Positions 35,036 through 44,621 are shown, counted from the stretch's first letter. The stretch is 64,000 nucleotides of DNA from Moritella viscosa (GCA_000953735.1 LN554852.1:496001-560000); one strand, 5' to 3'. Numbers and translations: made by a program. Notes: a model not told the origin generated them from the sequence alone.

Positions 35036-35069
35036 TTCTGAGGTTAATGACACAAATATGAATTGAAAC

Positions 35070-35103
35070 AAAGGCAGGTATGGCTAACATACCTGCCTTT
35101 GTT
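35070..35103. terminator. recA terminator, shared with the convergent PepSY gene
   Basis: Perfect 13-bp arms (35070-35082 and 35088-35100: AAAGGCAGGTATG / CATACCTGCCTTT) with a 5-base loop. T-rich on both outer sides when read on either strand. Confidence 0.88.
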
Positions 35104-35710
35104 ATTTTATAGTTGTCGATGATTTTTTGATCATGACAATACCAGTTAGCGCCATCAGTACCAATAATCCTAAGCCGACGTACCCAAACCACTGATCAAA
35201 CGTTTTATTCCCTGTCCAGCGTAGATAGTGAATATCATACATAGTGTTAAAAATACGACTGTCCAGACCTTGTTGGCGTAGGCTTAAGTGCGACCAATCA
35301 AATATGAGCTTTACGCCGGAATCAGTAAATGCGATACCATCTTTGTAGTTTAAAACTAAACCATAGCGTTGTGGATTATGCTTTACAGCATCTTGTAATA
35401 AACTAATTATACTTTGTGCACTTGGTTCTGGCAGTATTTGGTTATTGAGCGGGTTAATATGCTGCCACTTATTCTCTATTTGAACACGGTAATGACTACC
35501 TAAGATTGTTTGGTTTATTGCTACTGCTTGCCACTCTGGTTCAGGAGAAAGCTGTAAAATAGAGGACAGCGGATTGCGAGTTATTTGCAATTGTTCGTAG
35601 GCATCTTTATAACCAGGCTTAATTAAAAAAAACGCACCAGTGAAGGCCCATAGTGTTACCGGCAGAATTAATAAATAGCCAAGGTAGCGATGTAGCTGAT
35701 AAGTATTCAT
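35102..35710 (-). CDS. PepSY-type membrane protein
   Basis: A 202-residue protein with an N-terminal membrane segment (about 10-30, LGYLLILPVTLWAFTGAFFLI), a central extracytoplasmic part, and a C-terminal membrane segment (about 175-195). The HRYLGYLLILP and FNTMYDIHYLRWTGNKTFDQWFGYVGLGLLVLMALTGI segments are typical of PepSY-associated transmembrane proteins, which often accompany iron or siderophore uptake. No such genes are next to it here, so its role is open. It faces recA and ends just inside the shared terminator. Confidence 0.7.
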   Translation of the reverse strand: MNTYQLHRYLGYLLILPVTLWAFTGAFFLIKPGYKDAYEQLQITRNPLSSILQLSPEPEWQAVAINQTILGSHYRVQIENKWQHINPLNNQILPEPSAQSIISLLQDAVKHNPQRYGLVLNYKDGIAFTDSGVKLIFDWSHLSLRQQGLDSRIFNTMYDIHYLRWTGNKTFDQWFGYVGLGLLVLMALTGIVMIKKSSTTIK

Positions 35711-35756
35711 TGTTGTCTATCTAAGAACGTGAATATGCTATTTTACGGTTTAATAA

Positions 35757-35790
35757 TATCAAAAGCACCTTATGGAAGGTGCTTTTGATA
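35757..35790. terminator. Terminator downstream of the TraF-like gene
   Basis: Perfect 15-bp arms TATCAAAAGCACCTT / AAGGTGCTTTTGATA around ATGG. For the leftward TraF-like transcript the stem is followed by TATTATT. It separates that gene from the PepSY gene. Confidence 0.8.
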
Positions 35791-35862
35791 TACATTAATG
35801 TAACGTGTCTAAATATTGGCGCTTAATATGACATTATTATTTATATGATAAATATAAAAAAC

Positions 35863-37167
35863 TTAGAATTTAGCCGATACTTGTAAGATAAAACCGTCGA
35901 TACCATAGACGGCTTCATCACCTGTTGAACGGGCTGAATTAAGTCCGCTATCGTTAAATTCACCGTTTTGATAAATACCATAAGCGCCATTTTTGCTAAC
36001 GGTAGCGGCTAGGTCAATATGTACTAGATCCATCGGAGATATACCAAAACCTAAGGTGAATAGGTCCTCACGGACATCATTTAGATCATGGCGAATACCT
36101 GCGCGTAATTGTAAGAAATCAAATAGATTAGCTTCAATACCTGCGCGGGCATAACGTGATTCACTGTTGCTTTCAAACCCTATAGCATCATTTAAATCCA
36201 TTTCTGCTGTCAGTGTTGCGTAATCATGGTGTAATGCAAAACCTGCCGTCACGAGTGGTGCTAACGTGAAAACCATTTTCTCATTTGTTTGGTTGATACC
36301 TTTGTATGCCGTTGTTTCTACTTTAAGATTTTTCTTAAGCATGTTACGGCCACTGACTGCAACGCGGAAGGTATCGTAAAAATCAAAGGCAATACCGGCA
36401 TCGAGATTGAAATGGCTTTGTTTATCTAACCCATCAAGAAAGCCATCTTCAAACTCACGTAGGCCGTCGTCATTAATTGAAATATCATAACTATACGTGT
36501 CGATACGTTGATATTTTGGTGATATACCAATCGATACTTTAGCGATTTTGGCATCCCAGTTCATTGATAGTGCCAAACCAAGATCAGAAACCGATACTCC
36601 TGCCAGATTAACTTTGCTATCAAGGTCATCTAAGGTTTGGTTATTTGCTGAATCAATATCATTTTTACTCACTTTTGCTGTCGCGACACTGGTCATATAA
36701 GCGTTGCCAAAAAAGGCCACTGATAATGCACTGCTGGGTAATACAATCGCGAAACTGGTACCGACATTAGCGCCCATGCGTTGACCATCAAAATTGCCAA
36801 GCGCATAGGCATAAGCTGCAGCCGTTATTGTATTTTTGTTATTGTCATAAGCGTCTTGCGCAGTTTTAACATTCTCTAAGGCACCTAAAAACGCATCCGA
36901 TGTTTCGGTTTGAACACCAAAAGAGGTGGGGGCATAGCGGGTATTACCATTATCACTGTATGGAATTGCTGGCAGAATGAGACCAATATAATTATCTTTG
37001 CCTTGACCTAATAATGCAGGGTTTACAAAAGCTGCAGTAACAAAGTCCGAAGACGCGACACCAGCTCCCCCCATTGCATCATTACGGGCATCAAAATACA
37101 GCTGAGAAGCAAAAGTGGTTGGTGCGATAGCGCACGTTAGTGCTGAAATAATAAATATACGTTTCAT
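35863..37167 (-). CDS. TraF-like outer-membrane beta-barrel protein
   Basis: A 434-residue exported protein with a clear signal peptide (MKRIFIISALTCAIAPTTFAS, cleavage near residue 20). The mature start QLYFDARNDAMGGAGVASSDFVTAAFVNPALLG resembles chromosomal proteins annotated as conjugal transfer TraF and the OmpP1/FadL barrel group. Alternating aromatic/hydrophobic strands run throughout, and the chain ends in Phe (VSAKF), a barrel C-terminal signature. No conjugation genes are nearby, so a transfer role is unlikely. A hydrophobic-compound porin is possible; that is inference. Confidence 0.75.
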   Translation of the reverse strand: MKRIFIISALTCAIAPTTFASQLYFDARNDAMGGAGVASSDFVTAAFVNPALLGQGKDNYIGLILPAIPYSDNGNTRYAPTSFGVQTETSDAFLGALENVKTAQDAYDNNKNTITAAAYAYALGNFDGQRMGANVGTSFAIVLPSSALSVAFFGNAYMTSVATAKVSKNDIDSANNQTLDDLDSKVNLAGVSVSDLGLALSMNWDAKIAKVSIGISPKYQRIDTYSYDISINDDGLREFEDGFLDGLDKQSHFNLDAGIAFDFYDTFRVAVSGRNMLKKNLKVETTAYKGINQTNEKMVFTLAPLVTAGFALHHDYATLTAEMDLNDAIGFESNSESRYARAGIEANLFDFLQLRAGIRHDLNDVREDLFTLGFGISPMDLVHIDLAATVSKNGAYGIYQNGEFNDSGLNSARSTGDEAVYGIDGFILQVSAKF

Positions 37168-37719
37168 ATCAATCCCTGATTTTTATACGGTGCCATGTTT
37201 GTTAGATAAGCGTTTATTAGGTAAATAATTAATGCGAAAATATGTTGATTAATCCTTTAATCAACGAGCTATATCGCTTGATGTATGGTTAATGATATCG
37301 GTTGTTCGATAGATCAATATTAGCACTGGATGAGATGAACTTAAGTTTGATGTTAAGTACTAGATTACAAGAATGAATTTGTGATCCTGATCTTTTCAAT
37401 GTAATTAACGACGATTTAGTTAGATTGGTTTTCTCAGCCTTGTATCTCACTAATATAGCGCGTATAAATAGCTGCACTTATACTGAGATAATCAGTAAAG
37501 CAATATAAAAAACTTATCGCGCGGTTTGCTAAAGCGGTAAATGAAGTAGCAAAGCATTAGGTTGTTTTCTCATGCTTTGCTCGGCTAATCGATAGCACCA
37601 TTGTTTTCATGACTGGAAACGGTAGAAAGATGTAGGTCTTTAGCTAAATATCACCATCAAGTTTGGTTATATTTAGCTATTATAGAAAGAATAAAAACAA
37701 TAAATAAGAGGCTATTTTT
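37168..37719. other. Intergenic region TraF-like gene to yjaG
   Basis: 552 bp without a convincing gene; the short frames here lack start signals and family resemblance. It must hold divergent promoters for the TraF-like gene and yjaG. Between 37548 and 37581 lies a perfect 10-bp inverted repeat, AGCAAAGCAT / ATGCTTTGCT, with a 14-base loop and no T run. This makes an mRNA leader structure or regulator site more likely than a terminator. Confidence 0.5.
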
Positions 37720-38304
37720 GTGCTTGAAGAAAACTATGAACAGCAATTAACAAAATTATTACCTTGGCAGAAAGTGAGTTTTATTGCGTCACTTGCTGAG
37801 CGCTGCTTTCCGAATTACAAATTATTTTCTGAAGCTTGTGAAACCGGTGATGCAAAGCAGTTCCGTTTATCATTAGATCTGTTTTGGGAGTCATTAACGG
37901 TTAAGAACAGCAAAATTAATTTTACTATTCAATTTGATCGCTTCGAACCGATTATTCCAAATGTAGACAAATTTGATGTTTATGGTGTTTACCCTGCACT
38001 GGATGCATGCGTGACTTTAAACAGTGCTTTTAATAGTTTAGTAGGCCCTGATCCGGATGTGAATGAAGCGATTAATGCGTCGCGAGTATCAATTGGAACT
38101 GTTGCAAGTTATTTAGAAGCGTTGGCTGGTGAAGAGCTTGAGGACGAGGTGATTTTCGCTGACGAGTTAATGCAAGAAGAGCTTGAATTTCAGCAAGCGG
38201 TGTTGGATTTACTTACGGTACAGAAATCACCAGAGAGCATGAAGACGTTACGTCAGTTTGCTAAAAATGATGGTATTTCTAATATTGGTATTACCTTAGA
38301 TTAA
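37720..38304 (+). CDS. yjaG: YjaG family protein (DUF416)
   Basis: Conserved gammaproteobacterial cytoplasmic protein of 194 residues with no known biochemical function. The LPWQKVSFIASLAERCFPNY start and DVYGVYPALDACVTLNSAF centre match the family. The start is GTG with AAGAGG at 37706-37711. It precedes a HU gene, as yjaG precedes hupA in E. coli, which supports the assignment. Confidence 0.88.
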   Translation: MLEENYEQQLTKLLPWQKVSFIASLAERCFPNYKLFSEACETGDAKQFRLSLDLFWESLTVKNSKINFTIQFDRFEPIIPNVDKFDVYGVYPALDACVTLNSAFNSLVGPDPDVNEAINASRVSIGTVASYLEALAGEELEDEVIFADELMQEELEFQQAVLDLLTVQKSPESMKTLRQFAKNDGISNIGITLD

Positions 38305-38558
38305 TTGTTTGAAATTTCATTTAATAGGCGTCATCACTGGTGAGACGGCAGTCTAGGGCTGGCTTAAAAGGTATTTTCCCATCTTTTTTATGGTGTTTTT
38401 TTGTACATAGAATGAGATTAGTGTGAGCGCTACCCCATTTGTTGATTATTCTCTCAGCAATTGACTTAATTAAGGCGATAAATCCTTTGCGGTCAACGGT
38501 TTTTTTGAATACAGTGTTTAACAGTTTAATGTTATTGAATAGTGGAAAGGACATTCTT

Positions 38559-38843
38559 ATGAATAAAACTCAATTAATCGATGCAGTTGCAGCGAAAGCA
38601 GATTTAACTAAAGTACAAGCTAAAGCAGCACTAGAAGAGATCCTAAATGCGATCACTGATAGCCTTAAAGAAAAAGAAGCTGTACAGCTAATTGGTTTCG
38701 GTACTTTTAAAGTAAGCGAACGTTCAGCACGTATTGGCCGTAACCCACAAACGGGTGAAGAAATTCAAATTTCTGCAGCTACAATTCCTGCATTCGTTGC
38801 TGGTAAAGCACTGAAAGATGCGGTTAAAAACGCAAACAAATAA
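38559..38843 (+). CDS. hupA: DNA-binding protein HU-alpha
   Basis: Nucleoid protein of 94 residues that bends and compacts DNA. It begins [20 protein letters not shown], and has the DNA-binding arm motif [10 protein letters not shown] and the [11 protein letters not shown] end. I use the ATG at 38559 (GGAAAGG SD at 38544-38550), not the longer frame from 38439. The yjaG neighbour suggests the HU-alpha type. Confidence 0.96.
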   Translation: MNKTQLIDAVAAKADLTKVQAKAALEEILNAITDSLKEKEAVQLIGFGTFKVSERSARIGRNPQTGEEIQISAATIPAFVAGKALKDAVKNANK

Positions 38844-38874
38844 GCATTATCTTTTATTAATTTAAAACGTAATG

Positions 38875-38903
38875 AAAAAAGCACCTAACTTAGGTGCTTT
38901 TTT
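38875..38903. terminator. hupA terminator, shared with the convergent CBS-domain gene
   Basis: Perfect 13-bp arms AAAAAAGCACCTA / TAGGTGCTTTTTT with a 3-base loop. Bidirectional in form. Confidence 0.9.
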
Positions 38904-38941
38904 ATTATCTGTGATTTATGTCATTATAAAATATAAGCAGA

Positions 38942-40234
38942 CTAAAAGGTGATTTTAGGCTTCTTTTTATCAGCAGGTTGAACGCGCACACGTTGAATCA
39001 CATTGTTTTCGATCTCTAGTACTTCCAATGGGTGACCTGCAATTTTTAAGCTGATATTCGATTCTGGGATTTCTTCCAAATACTCCAAAATCAAACCATT
39101 CAATGTTTTCGGACCATTGGTTGGAAAGTGCCAGTTCATCTCTTTATTAATATCACGCACGTTTGCCGTACCATCAATAATATAACTGCCGTCAGGTTGC
39201 GCCTCAATTTCTTCACTCGCTGAAGGTGCCATGGTCGTGGTAAAGTCACCTACAATTTCTTCTAAGATATCTTCGAGTGTCACCAAGCCTTGGATGTCAC
39301 CGTATTCATCAACAATTAAGCCGATACGTTCTTTTTTACGTTGGAATTTTAATAACTGTACGTTAAGCGGTGTTGCTTCAGGAATGAAGTACAGCTCTTT
39401 TACAGCTCTGAGTAGCGTTGTTTTATCAAACTGTTCTTTCAGTAATAGACGTAATGCATCCCGGGTATGCACAAAACCGACTGCATCATCGATAGTGTCA
39501 CGGTATAGCAATACCCTTGTATGTGAAATATTACGTAATTGGCGTAACAGGGTTTCCCAATCATCGTTAATATCAATGGCGATGATCTCGTTACGTGGCA
39601 CCATTATGTCATCTACTGTTACTTTTTCTAGGTCAAGAATACTGATCAGCATATCTTGGTGACGTTGAGGGATCATTGCCCCCGCTTCATGCACAACGGT
39701 ACGTAACTCTTCTGAGCTCAGGGCTCCATTGTCATTATGATTGACATTAACGCGCAATAGGCTCAACAGGCCATTAGAGATGATGTTTACCAGCCATACC
39801 AATGGATAAAATAAGGTTAGCATCGGGCGTAATAATAATGAGCTTGGAAATGCGACTTTTTCTGGGTGCAGTGCCGCTAATGTTTTAGGCGTCACTTCAG
39901 CAAAAATAAGGATAACGATCGTTAAGAGGCCTGTTGATACGGCTAAACCAAGCGCTTCATTTTCTGCAAATAAACGCATACCAATAATCGTTGCGATGGA
40001 AGAAGCTAAGATGTTAACTAGGTTGTTACCAATAAGAATAAGACCAATTAAGCGATCTGGTCTGTCGAGGAGTTTTTCTACACGTTTCGCACCCGTATGG
40101 TTACTTTTAACCAGGTGCTTAAGCCTGTAACGATTGAGGGACATCATGCCAGTTTCTGAGCTAGAGAAATAAGCTGATATAAGAATTAAAATAGTCAGGA
40201 GACCAAACAAGGTCCCCGTTGATATGTCGTCCAA
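38942..40234 (-). CDS. yfjD: CNNM-type membrane protein with DUF21, paired CBS and CorC/HlyC domains
   Basis: Inner-membrane protein of 430 residues. An N-terminal DUF21 region has about four hydrophobic segments (residues 5-155). A pair of CBS domains (about 210-330; MVPRNEIIAIDINDDW and GLIVDEYGDIQGLVTLEDILEEIVGDF) and a C-terminal CorC_HlyC domain (about 345-425) follow. Related proteins take part in magnesium or cobalt efflux. It is the partner of the ypjD-like gene upstream, the same arrangement as beside ffh in E. coli. The symbol is by synteny. Confidence 0.88.
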   Translation of the reverse strand: MDDISTGTLFGLLTILILISAYFSSSETGMMSLNRYRLKHLVKSNHTGAKRVEKLLDRPDRLIGLILIGNNLVNILASSIATIIGMRLFAENEALGLAVSTGLLTIVILIFAEVTPKTLAALHPEKVAFPSSLLLRPMLTLFYPLVWLVNIISNGLLSLLRVNVNHNDNGALSSEELRTVVHEAGAMIPQRHQDMLISILDLEKVTVDDIMVPRNEIIAIDINDDWETLLRQLRNISHTRVLLYRDTIDDAVGFVHTRDALRLLLKEQFDKTTLLRAVKELYFIPEATPLNVQLLKFQRKKERIGLIVDEYGDIQGLVTLEDILEEIVGDFTTTMAPSASEEIEAQPDGSYIIDGTANVRDINKEMNWHFPTNGPKTLNGLILEYLEEIPESNISLKIAGHPLEVLEIENNVIQRVRVQPADKKKPKITF

Positions 40235-40300
40235 GTGTTATCCTTTGATTACGCGAGTGTATAATAATTAATAGATGTCTGTTATCTGTGTCGCTAAGTA

Positions 40301-41101
40301 TTAATGGAGGAGAACCTCTTTTACAAAGCGAGATCCGAAATAGGCCAGTGACAGCAGTACAGAACCAAATAATGTACCAAAAGCAATCTTATTACTACGC
40401 CAGCCTTGTTTAAAGTGACCCCAGAGTAAGACTGCATAAAAAAACCAAGCTAAAATAGATAGTATGGTTTTATGTGCTTGAGTGTGGGTAAATGCATCTT
40501 CAAAAAAGACAAAACTTGTCACTATTGCAATTGATAGCAGAATTAGGCCAATAGTTAATAACCTGATGAGTTGTTTTTCTATGGTCATTAACGATGGCAG
40601 TGCTGGGTGCATTGCGATTGGACGTTTGTGCTTGAGCTGATAATCTAAGTAAGCCATTTGCAGGGCGAGTAAGCTTGCAACAATGAAAGCGGCATATGCA
40701 AATAGGATCACGATAATATGGACAACAAGTGGCGTATTATTACTTAAGTTGGATATGTAAATCGTTGGTAACAAATAGCTTATAGCAATGACAATGGTCG
40801 AAAAACCATACACGATAGGTAATAAAGGTAATATTTTAAATTTATTGATCGACAGTGTCATGATAATCGAGATTAGCAAACTGATGAGTGCTGCTACATT
40901 GACAATGCTCAGGTTAATCCCTGCGGTCGTCACAATATCAAAGCCCATCCAGAATAGATGGCAAAGTGTCGCACCTGCGCCTAAGGTAAAAATAGTACGT
41001 ATACTTACCTGCTGTTCTATAGTTAAGGCTTTAATGCAATGATAAATTGCAGCTATATAGAAAATAATAGCGCCAAGAGCAAACAGTTCCATAGGGCTCA
41101 C
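40301..41101 (-). CDS. ypjD: Cytochrome c assembly-like inner-membrane protein YpjD
   Basis: Polytopic membrane protein (266 residues, about eight hydrophobic segments) of the CcsA/CcmC-like superfamily. The C-terminal HKTILSILAWFFYAVLLWGHFKQGWRSNK stretch carries the conserved His and WGH of the YpjD branch. Its function is not established. It is divergent from ffh (210 bp apart) and probably co-transcribed with the CNNM-type gene 66 bp downstream. Confidence 0.87.
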   Translation of the reverse strand: MSPMELFALGAIIFYIAAIYHCIKALTIEQQVSIRTIFTLGAGATLCHLFWMGFDIVTTAGINLSIVNVAALISLLISIIMTLSINKFKILPLLPIVYGFSTIVIAISYLLPTIYISNLSNNTPLVVHIIVILFAYAAFIVASLLALQMAYLDYQLKHKRPIAMHPALPSLMTIEKQLIRLLTIGLILLSIAIVTSFVFFEDAFTHTQAHKTILSILAWFFYAVLLWGHFKQGWRSNKIAFGTLFGSVLLSLAYFGSRFVKEVLLH

Positions 41102-41310
41102 TTTAATGTTGATTTATATGTAATTATGCAGTCCAGTATACGCTTGCTGTACCTATAGAGCTATATTCAAATGCATTATTTGGAAAGGAAAATATTATTT
41201 TTTTATAAAACAATACCTAGCCACACCTTGAGAGTGTGATTTTTGCCCTCAAATAGGGTTATAATCATTAGCAAGAATTGAATTTAATCTAATTTAAAAC
41301 GGATAACGTC

Positions 41311-42711
41311 ATGTTTGAGAATTTAACCGATCGCTTATCGGCCACGCTGAAAAACGTCAGCGGCCGTGGTCGTTTGACTGAAGATAACGTCAAAGACACA
41401 CTACGTGAAGTACGCATGGCGTTACTCGAAGCGGATGTTGCTTTACCTGTCGTACGCGCATTTATTAAAAATGTGAAAGAAAATGCCTTAGGGCAAGATG
41501 TATCTAAGAGTCTGAATCCAGGCCAAGCCTTCATTAAAATTGTTCAAGCAGAGCTTGAGTCGGCTATGGGTGACGCCAACGAAATATTAAATCTTGCTGC
41601 GCAACCGCCAGCAGTACTAATGATGGCAGGTTTACAAGGTGCGGGTAAAACCACGTCTGTAGCCAAATTATCACGCTTCTTAAAAGAACGTGAGAAAAAG
41701 TCAGTATTGGTTGTAAGTGCTGACGTTTATCGTCCAGCGGCAATCAAACAACTAGAAACATTAGCAGCAGAAGTTGATGTTGAATTCTTCCCAAGTAATA
41801 TCGACCAAAAACCGGTTGATATTGCGAATGCAGCAATCGAATACGCACGTAAGTCATTTATTGATGTTGTGATTGTCGATACTGCGGGTCGTTTACATGT
41901 CGATTCTGACATGATGAAAGAGATCCAAGACTTACACGCTGCGATTAACCCCGTTGAAACACTGTTTGTTGTGGATGCGATGACAGGTCAAGATGCGGCA
42001 AACACAGCTGCGGCATTTAATGAGACTTTACCATTAACGGGTATTATCTTAACAAAAGCAGATGGTGATGCGCGTGGTGGTGCTGCATTATCTATTCGTC
42101 ATATTACGGGTAAACCTATTAAGTTTATCGGTATGGGCGAAAAAATTGATGCATTAGAACCTTTCCATCCAGAACGTATTGCGTCTCGTATTTTGGGCAT
42201 GGGTGATGTGCTATCACTTATCGAAGAAGTTGAGCGTAAAGTAGATAAAGACAAAGCGGAAAAACTGGCGAAAAAAGTTCAAAAAGGTAAAGGCTTTGAC
42301 TTAGAAGATTTCCGTGATCAGCTTGTGCAAATGAAAAGCATGGGTGGCATGATGGGCATGATGGATAAGTTACCGGGTATGAACCAGGTTCCAGATGCTG
42401 TCAAAGACCAAATGGATGATAAGTTAACTAATCGTATGGAAGCTATTATTAACTCTATGACTCCCGCAGAGCGCAAACGTCCAGAGATTATTAAAGGTTC
42501 ACGTAAGCGTCGTATCGCGGTGGGCTCTGGTACACAGATCCAAGATGTGAATAAGCTGCTTAAACAGTTTACGCAAATGCAAAAGATGATGAAAAAAATG
42601 TCGGGTAAAGGCGGCATGAAAAAAATGATGGGTAAAATGAAAGGTATGATGCCACCAGGAATGGGCGGCGGCATGGGCGGTATGGGCGGTGGTAAAGGAC
42701 CGTTTGGTTAA
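41311..42711 (+). CDS. ffh: Signal recognition particle protein Ffh
   Basis: GTPase of the signal recognition particle that targets inner-membrane proteins co-translationally with 4.5S RNA and FtsY. The N domain is followed by the G domain with G1 GLQGAGKTT (about 107-115), DTAGR and TKADGDARGG. The methionine-rich M domain from about 325 ends in a Gly/Met tail. 466 residues. Confidence 0.98.
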   Translation: MFENLTDRLSATLKNVSGRGRLTEDNVKDTLREVRMALLEADVALPVVRAFIKNVKENALGQDVSKSLNPGQAFIKIVQAELESAMGDANEILNLAAQPPAVLMMAGLQGAGKTTSVAKLSRFLKEREKKSVLVVSADVYRPAAIKQLETLAAEVDVEFFPSNIDQKPVDIANAAIEYARKSFIDVVIVDTAGRLHVDSDMMKEIQDLHAAINPVETLFVVDAMTGQDAANTAAAFNETLPLTGIILTKADGDARGGAALSIRHITGKPIKFIGMGEKIDALEPFHPERIASRILGMGDVLSLIEEVERKVDKDKAEKLAKKVQKGKGFDLEDFRDQLVQMKSMGGMMGMMDKLPGMNQVPDAVKDQMDDKLTNRMEAIINSMTPAERKRPEIIKGSRKRRIAVGSGTQIQDVNKLLKQFTQMQKMMKKMSGKGGMKKMMGKMKGMMPPGMGGGMGGMGGGKGPFG

Positions 42712-43020
42712 CAACACCGTGGTTTAATCCCTTCCTTATATATGTATTTTTATTCGAGGCCTTGCTCATTAATAGCAGGGCTTTTTTATTTCCGCAGATT
42801 CTTGCTAACCTGCTTTGATTGGTGTAATTGCAACATAATGATTGTTTATAGTATAAATAGCGCTAACTAAAGTGATCATGGCACACAATAAGGTTGCATT
42901 TAGTTAAAATAAGAGTAAAATTGCGCGACTTCGAATCGTCTCATTCGTGAGTACTATTTGAACTATGGGACCTTGTCAGTGCAAGGTCGGAATACACATT
43001 TAATTTATAAAGAGGACGAT
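42712..43020. other. ffh to rpsP intergenic region: terminator, candidate promoter, structured leader
   Basis: 309 bp. The ffh terminator lies at 42759-42787. A candidate promoter, TTGCAA (42828-42833) and TATAAA (42852-42857) with an 18-bp spacer, could drive the rpsP operon. Downstream are two small perfect hairpins: CGAAT/ATTCG at 42932-42947 and GACCTTG/CAAGGTC at 42969-42988. They would lie in the rpsP leader 33-90 nt before the start codon. Confidence 0.5.
42759..42787 (+). terminator. ffh terminator
   Basis: GCCTTGCT / AGCAGGGC arms (one G-T pair) with a 7-base loop and a six-T run. Confidence 0.85.
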
Positions 43021-43269
43021 ATGGTAACTATTCGTTTATCTCGTGGTGGTTCTAAGAAATCACCTTTCTACACAGTTGTTGTTACAGACAGCCGTAATGC
43101 TCGTGATGGTAAATTCATCGAGAAGCTAGGTTTCTTTAACCCAATGGCTGCTGGTCAAGAAGAACGTGTTCGTCTTGACAACGTGAAAATTGAAGCTTGG
43201 GTTGCTAAAGGCGCTACAGTTTCAAACACAGTTGCTAAGTTAATCAAAGACGCTGCTAAAGCTGCTTAA
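43021..43269 (+). CDS. rpsP: Small ribosomal subunit protein bS16
   Basis: 30S protein of 82 residues, the family length. It begins [26 protein letters not shown] use the ATG at 43021, with SD AAGAGGA at 43010-43016; the frame from 42958 would add 21 residues not found in bS16. It is the first gene of the rpsP-rimM-trmD-rplS operon. Confidence 0.98.
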   Translation: MVTIRLSRGGSKKSPFYTVVVTDSRNARDGKFIEKLGFFNPMAAGQEERVRLDNVKIEAWVAKGATVSNTVAKLIKDAAKAA

Positions 43270-43292
43270 TTATCTTAAGGTAAGGAGATCTT

Positions 43293-43820
43293 GTGAGTTC
43301 AACTGACAAACCTATGGTAGTTGGTCGTCTTGGTGCTGTTTACGGCATTAAAGGCTGGATGAAAATCAACTCCTTTACCGATATTCCTGAAGGAATCTTT
43401 AACTATTCACCTTGGCTCATTGAGCAAAAAGGCGAATGGGTTGAAGTGGCGATTGAAGATTGCAAACGCCATGGCAAAGGTTTAATTGCTAAGTTAGTCG
43501 GCATTGATGTTCGTGAAGAAGCGCAGTCCCTTACGGGTGCTGAAATCGCTATTCATGCGGATCAACTTCCAGATTTAGAAGATGAATATTACTGGCGTGA
43601 CATTATTGGCTGCTCTGTTGAGACAGACAAGGGTTACACGTTAGGTAAAGTCACTGATATGATGGAAACCGGTTCTAACGACGTATTAGTAATTAAAGCG
43701 AATGCAACAGATGCCTTCGGAAAAAAAGAACGGTTAATCCCGTATCTTGAAGGGCAGGTAATTATCAATGTTGATATTACAGCTCAAAAAATTATTGTTA
43801 ATTGGGATCCGAGTTTTTAA
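43293..43820 (+). CDS. rimM: Ribosome maturation factor RimM
   Basis: Assists 30S head assembly by binding uS19. The N-terminal barrel domain ([22 protein letters not shown]) and the C-terminal PRC-barrel ([22 protein letters not shown] and IPYLEGQVI) are present. It is 175 residues from a GTG start with a strong SD (AAGGAGA at 43282-43288). It is co-transcribed with rpsP and trmD. Confidence 0.97.
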   Translation: MSSTDKPMVVGRLGAVYGIKGWMKINSFTDIPEGIFNYSPWLIEQKGEWVEVAIEDCKRHGKGLIAKLVGIDVREEAQSLTGAEIAIHADQLPDLEDEYYWRDIIGCSVETDKGYTLGKVTDMMETGSNDVLVIKANATDAFGKKERLIPYLEGQVIINVDITAQKIIVNWDPSF

Positions 43821-43844
43821 GACTCGTTGTCAGCGGAGGCTAGT

Positions 43845-44591
43845 ATGTGGTTAGGGGTTATAAGCCTTTTTCCAGAGATGTTTGATGCCATCACTGAGCA
43901 AGGAGTTATCGGTCGAGCAATAAAACGCGATCTGCTTAAGTTCCAAACATGGAACCCTAGGGATTTTGCCCACGATAAACATAAGACGGTCGATGATCGC
44001 CCTTATGGTGGTGGCCCAGGCATGTTGATGATGGTTCAACCATTACGAGATGCTATCCATGCAGCAAAACAGGCAGCAGGTGGTGAGGCGAAAGTTATTT
44101 ATCTTTCACCGCAAGGACGTAAATTGGATCAAGCTGGCGTACTGGACTTGGCAACAAATGAGAAGATGATTTTTATTTGTGGCCGTTATGAAGGTATTGA
44201 TGAGCGTATCATCCAATCGGAAGTTGATGAAGAGTGGTCTATCGGTGACTTTGTGTTAACTGGTGGAGAACTTGCCGCAATGACGATTATTGATGCTGTC
44301 TCACGCATGATTCCTGGTGTTTTAGGCACTCAGGCATCCGCAGAGCAAGATTCGTTTGCAGATGGTCTTTTAGATTGTCCGCATTATACGCGTCCGGAAG
44401 TGTTAGATGGTATGGCTGTTCCTAAGGTTCTCCTTAGTGGCAATCATAGTAAAATTAGCCAATATAGACAGAAACAGTCTTTAGCTCGAACGTTAGAACG
44501 ACGACCTGATTTATTAAGTAACCTAGCTCTGACTGATCTGCAAGAAAAACTTCTTGTTGAGATCGTTCGCGAAAGTCGCGAGTTAAAGTAG
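43845..44591 (+). CDS. trmD: tRNA (guanine-37-N1)-methyltransferase
   Basis: Methylates G37 beside the anticodon and prevents +1 frameshifting. The SPOUT knot motifs are intact ([22 protein letters not shown] and [15 protein letters not shown]). I start at ATG 43845 ([13 protein letters not shown] aligns with E. coli; GCGGAGG at 43833-43839), not at the TTG at 43827. 248 residues. Confidence 0.97.
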   Translation: MWLGVISLFPEMFDAITEQGVIGRAIKRDLLKFQTWNPRDFAHDKHKTVDDRPYGGGPGMLMMVQPLRDAIHAAKQAAGGEAKVIYLSPQGRKLDQAGVLDLATNEKMIFICGRYEGIDERIIQSEVDEEWSIGDFVLTGGELAAMTIIDAVSRMIPGVLGTQASAEQDSFADGLLDCPHYTRPEVLDGMAVPKVLLSGNHSKISQYRQKQSLARTLERRPDLLSNLALTDLQEKLLVEIVRESRELK

Positions 44592-44621
44592 AGTTTTTCA
44601 GTTTATTCTAGGGTATAGAAA

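Noticed and set aside
35863-37167. Evidence of a conjugative element from the TraF-like gene
   Set aside because: No other transfer, relaxase or integrase gene is near, and flanking genes are chromosomal housekeeping.
37289-37477. A 62-codon minus-strand frame in the gap before yjaG
   Set aside because: No SD, no recognisable domain, and the composition matches the AT-rich intergenic DNA.
38321-38554. A 77-codon minus-strand frame filling the yjaG-hupA gap
   Set aside because: It overlaps the region that must hold the hupA promoter and SD, has no SD of its own, and resembles no family I know. Chance or a remnant at most.
42318-42769. Several minus-strand frames opposite the 3' end of ffh
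   Set aside because: They arise from the Met/Gly/Lys-rich M-domain codons and have no start signals.
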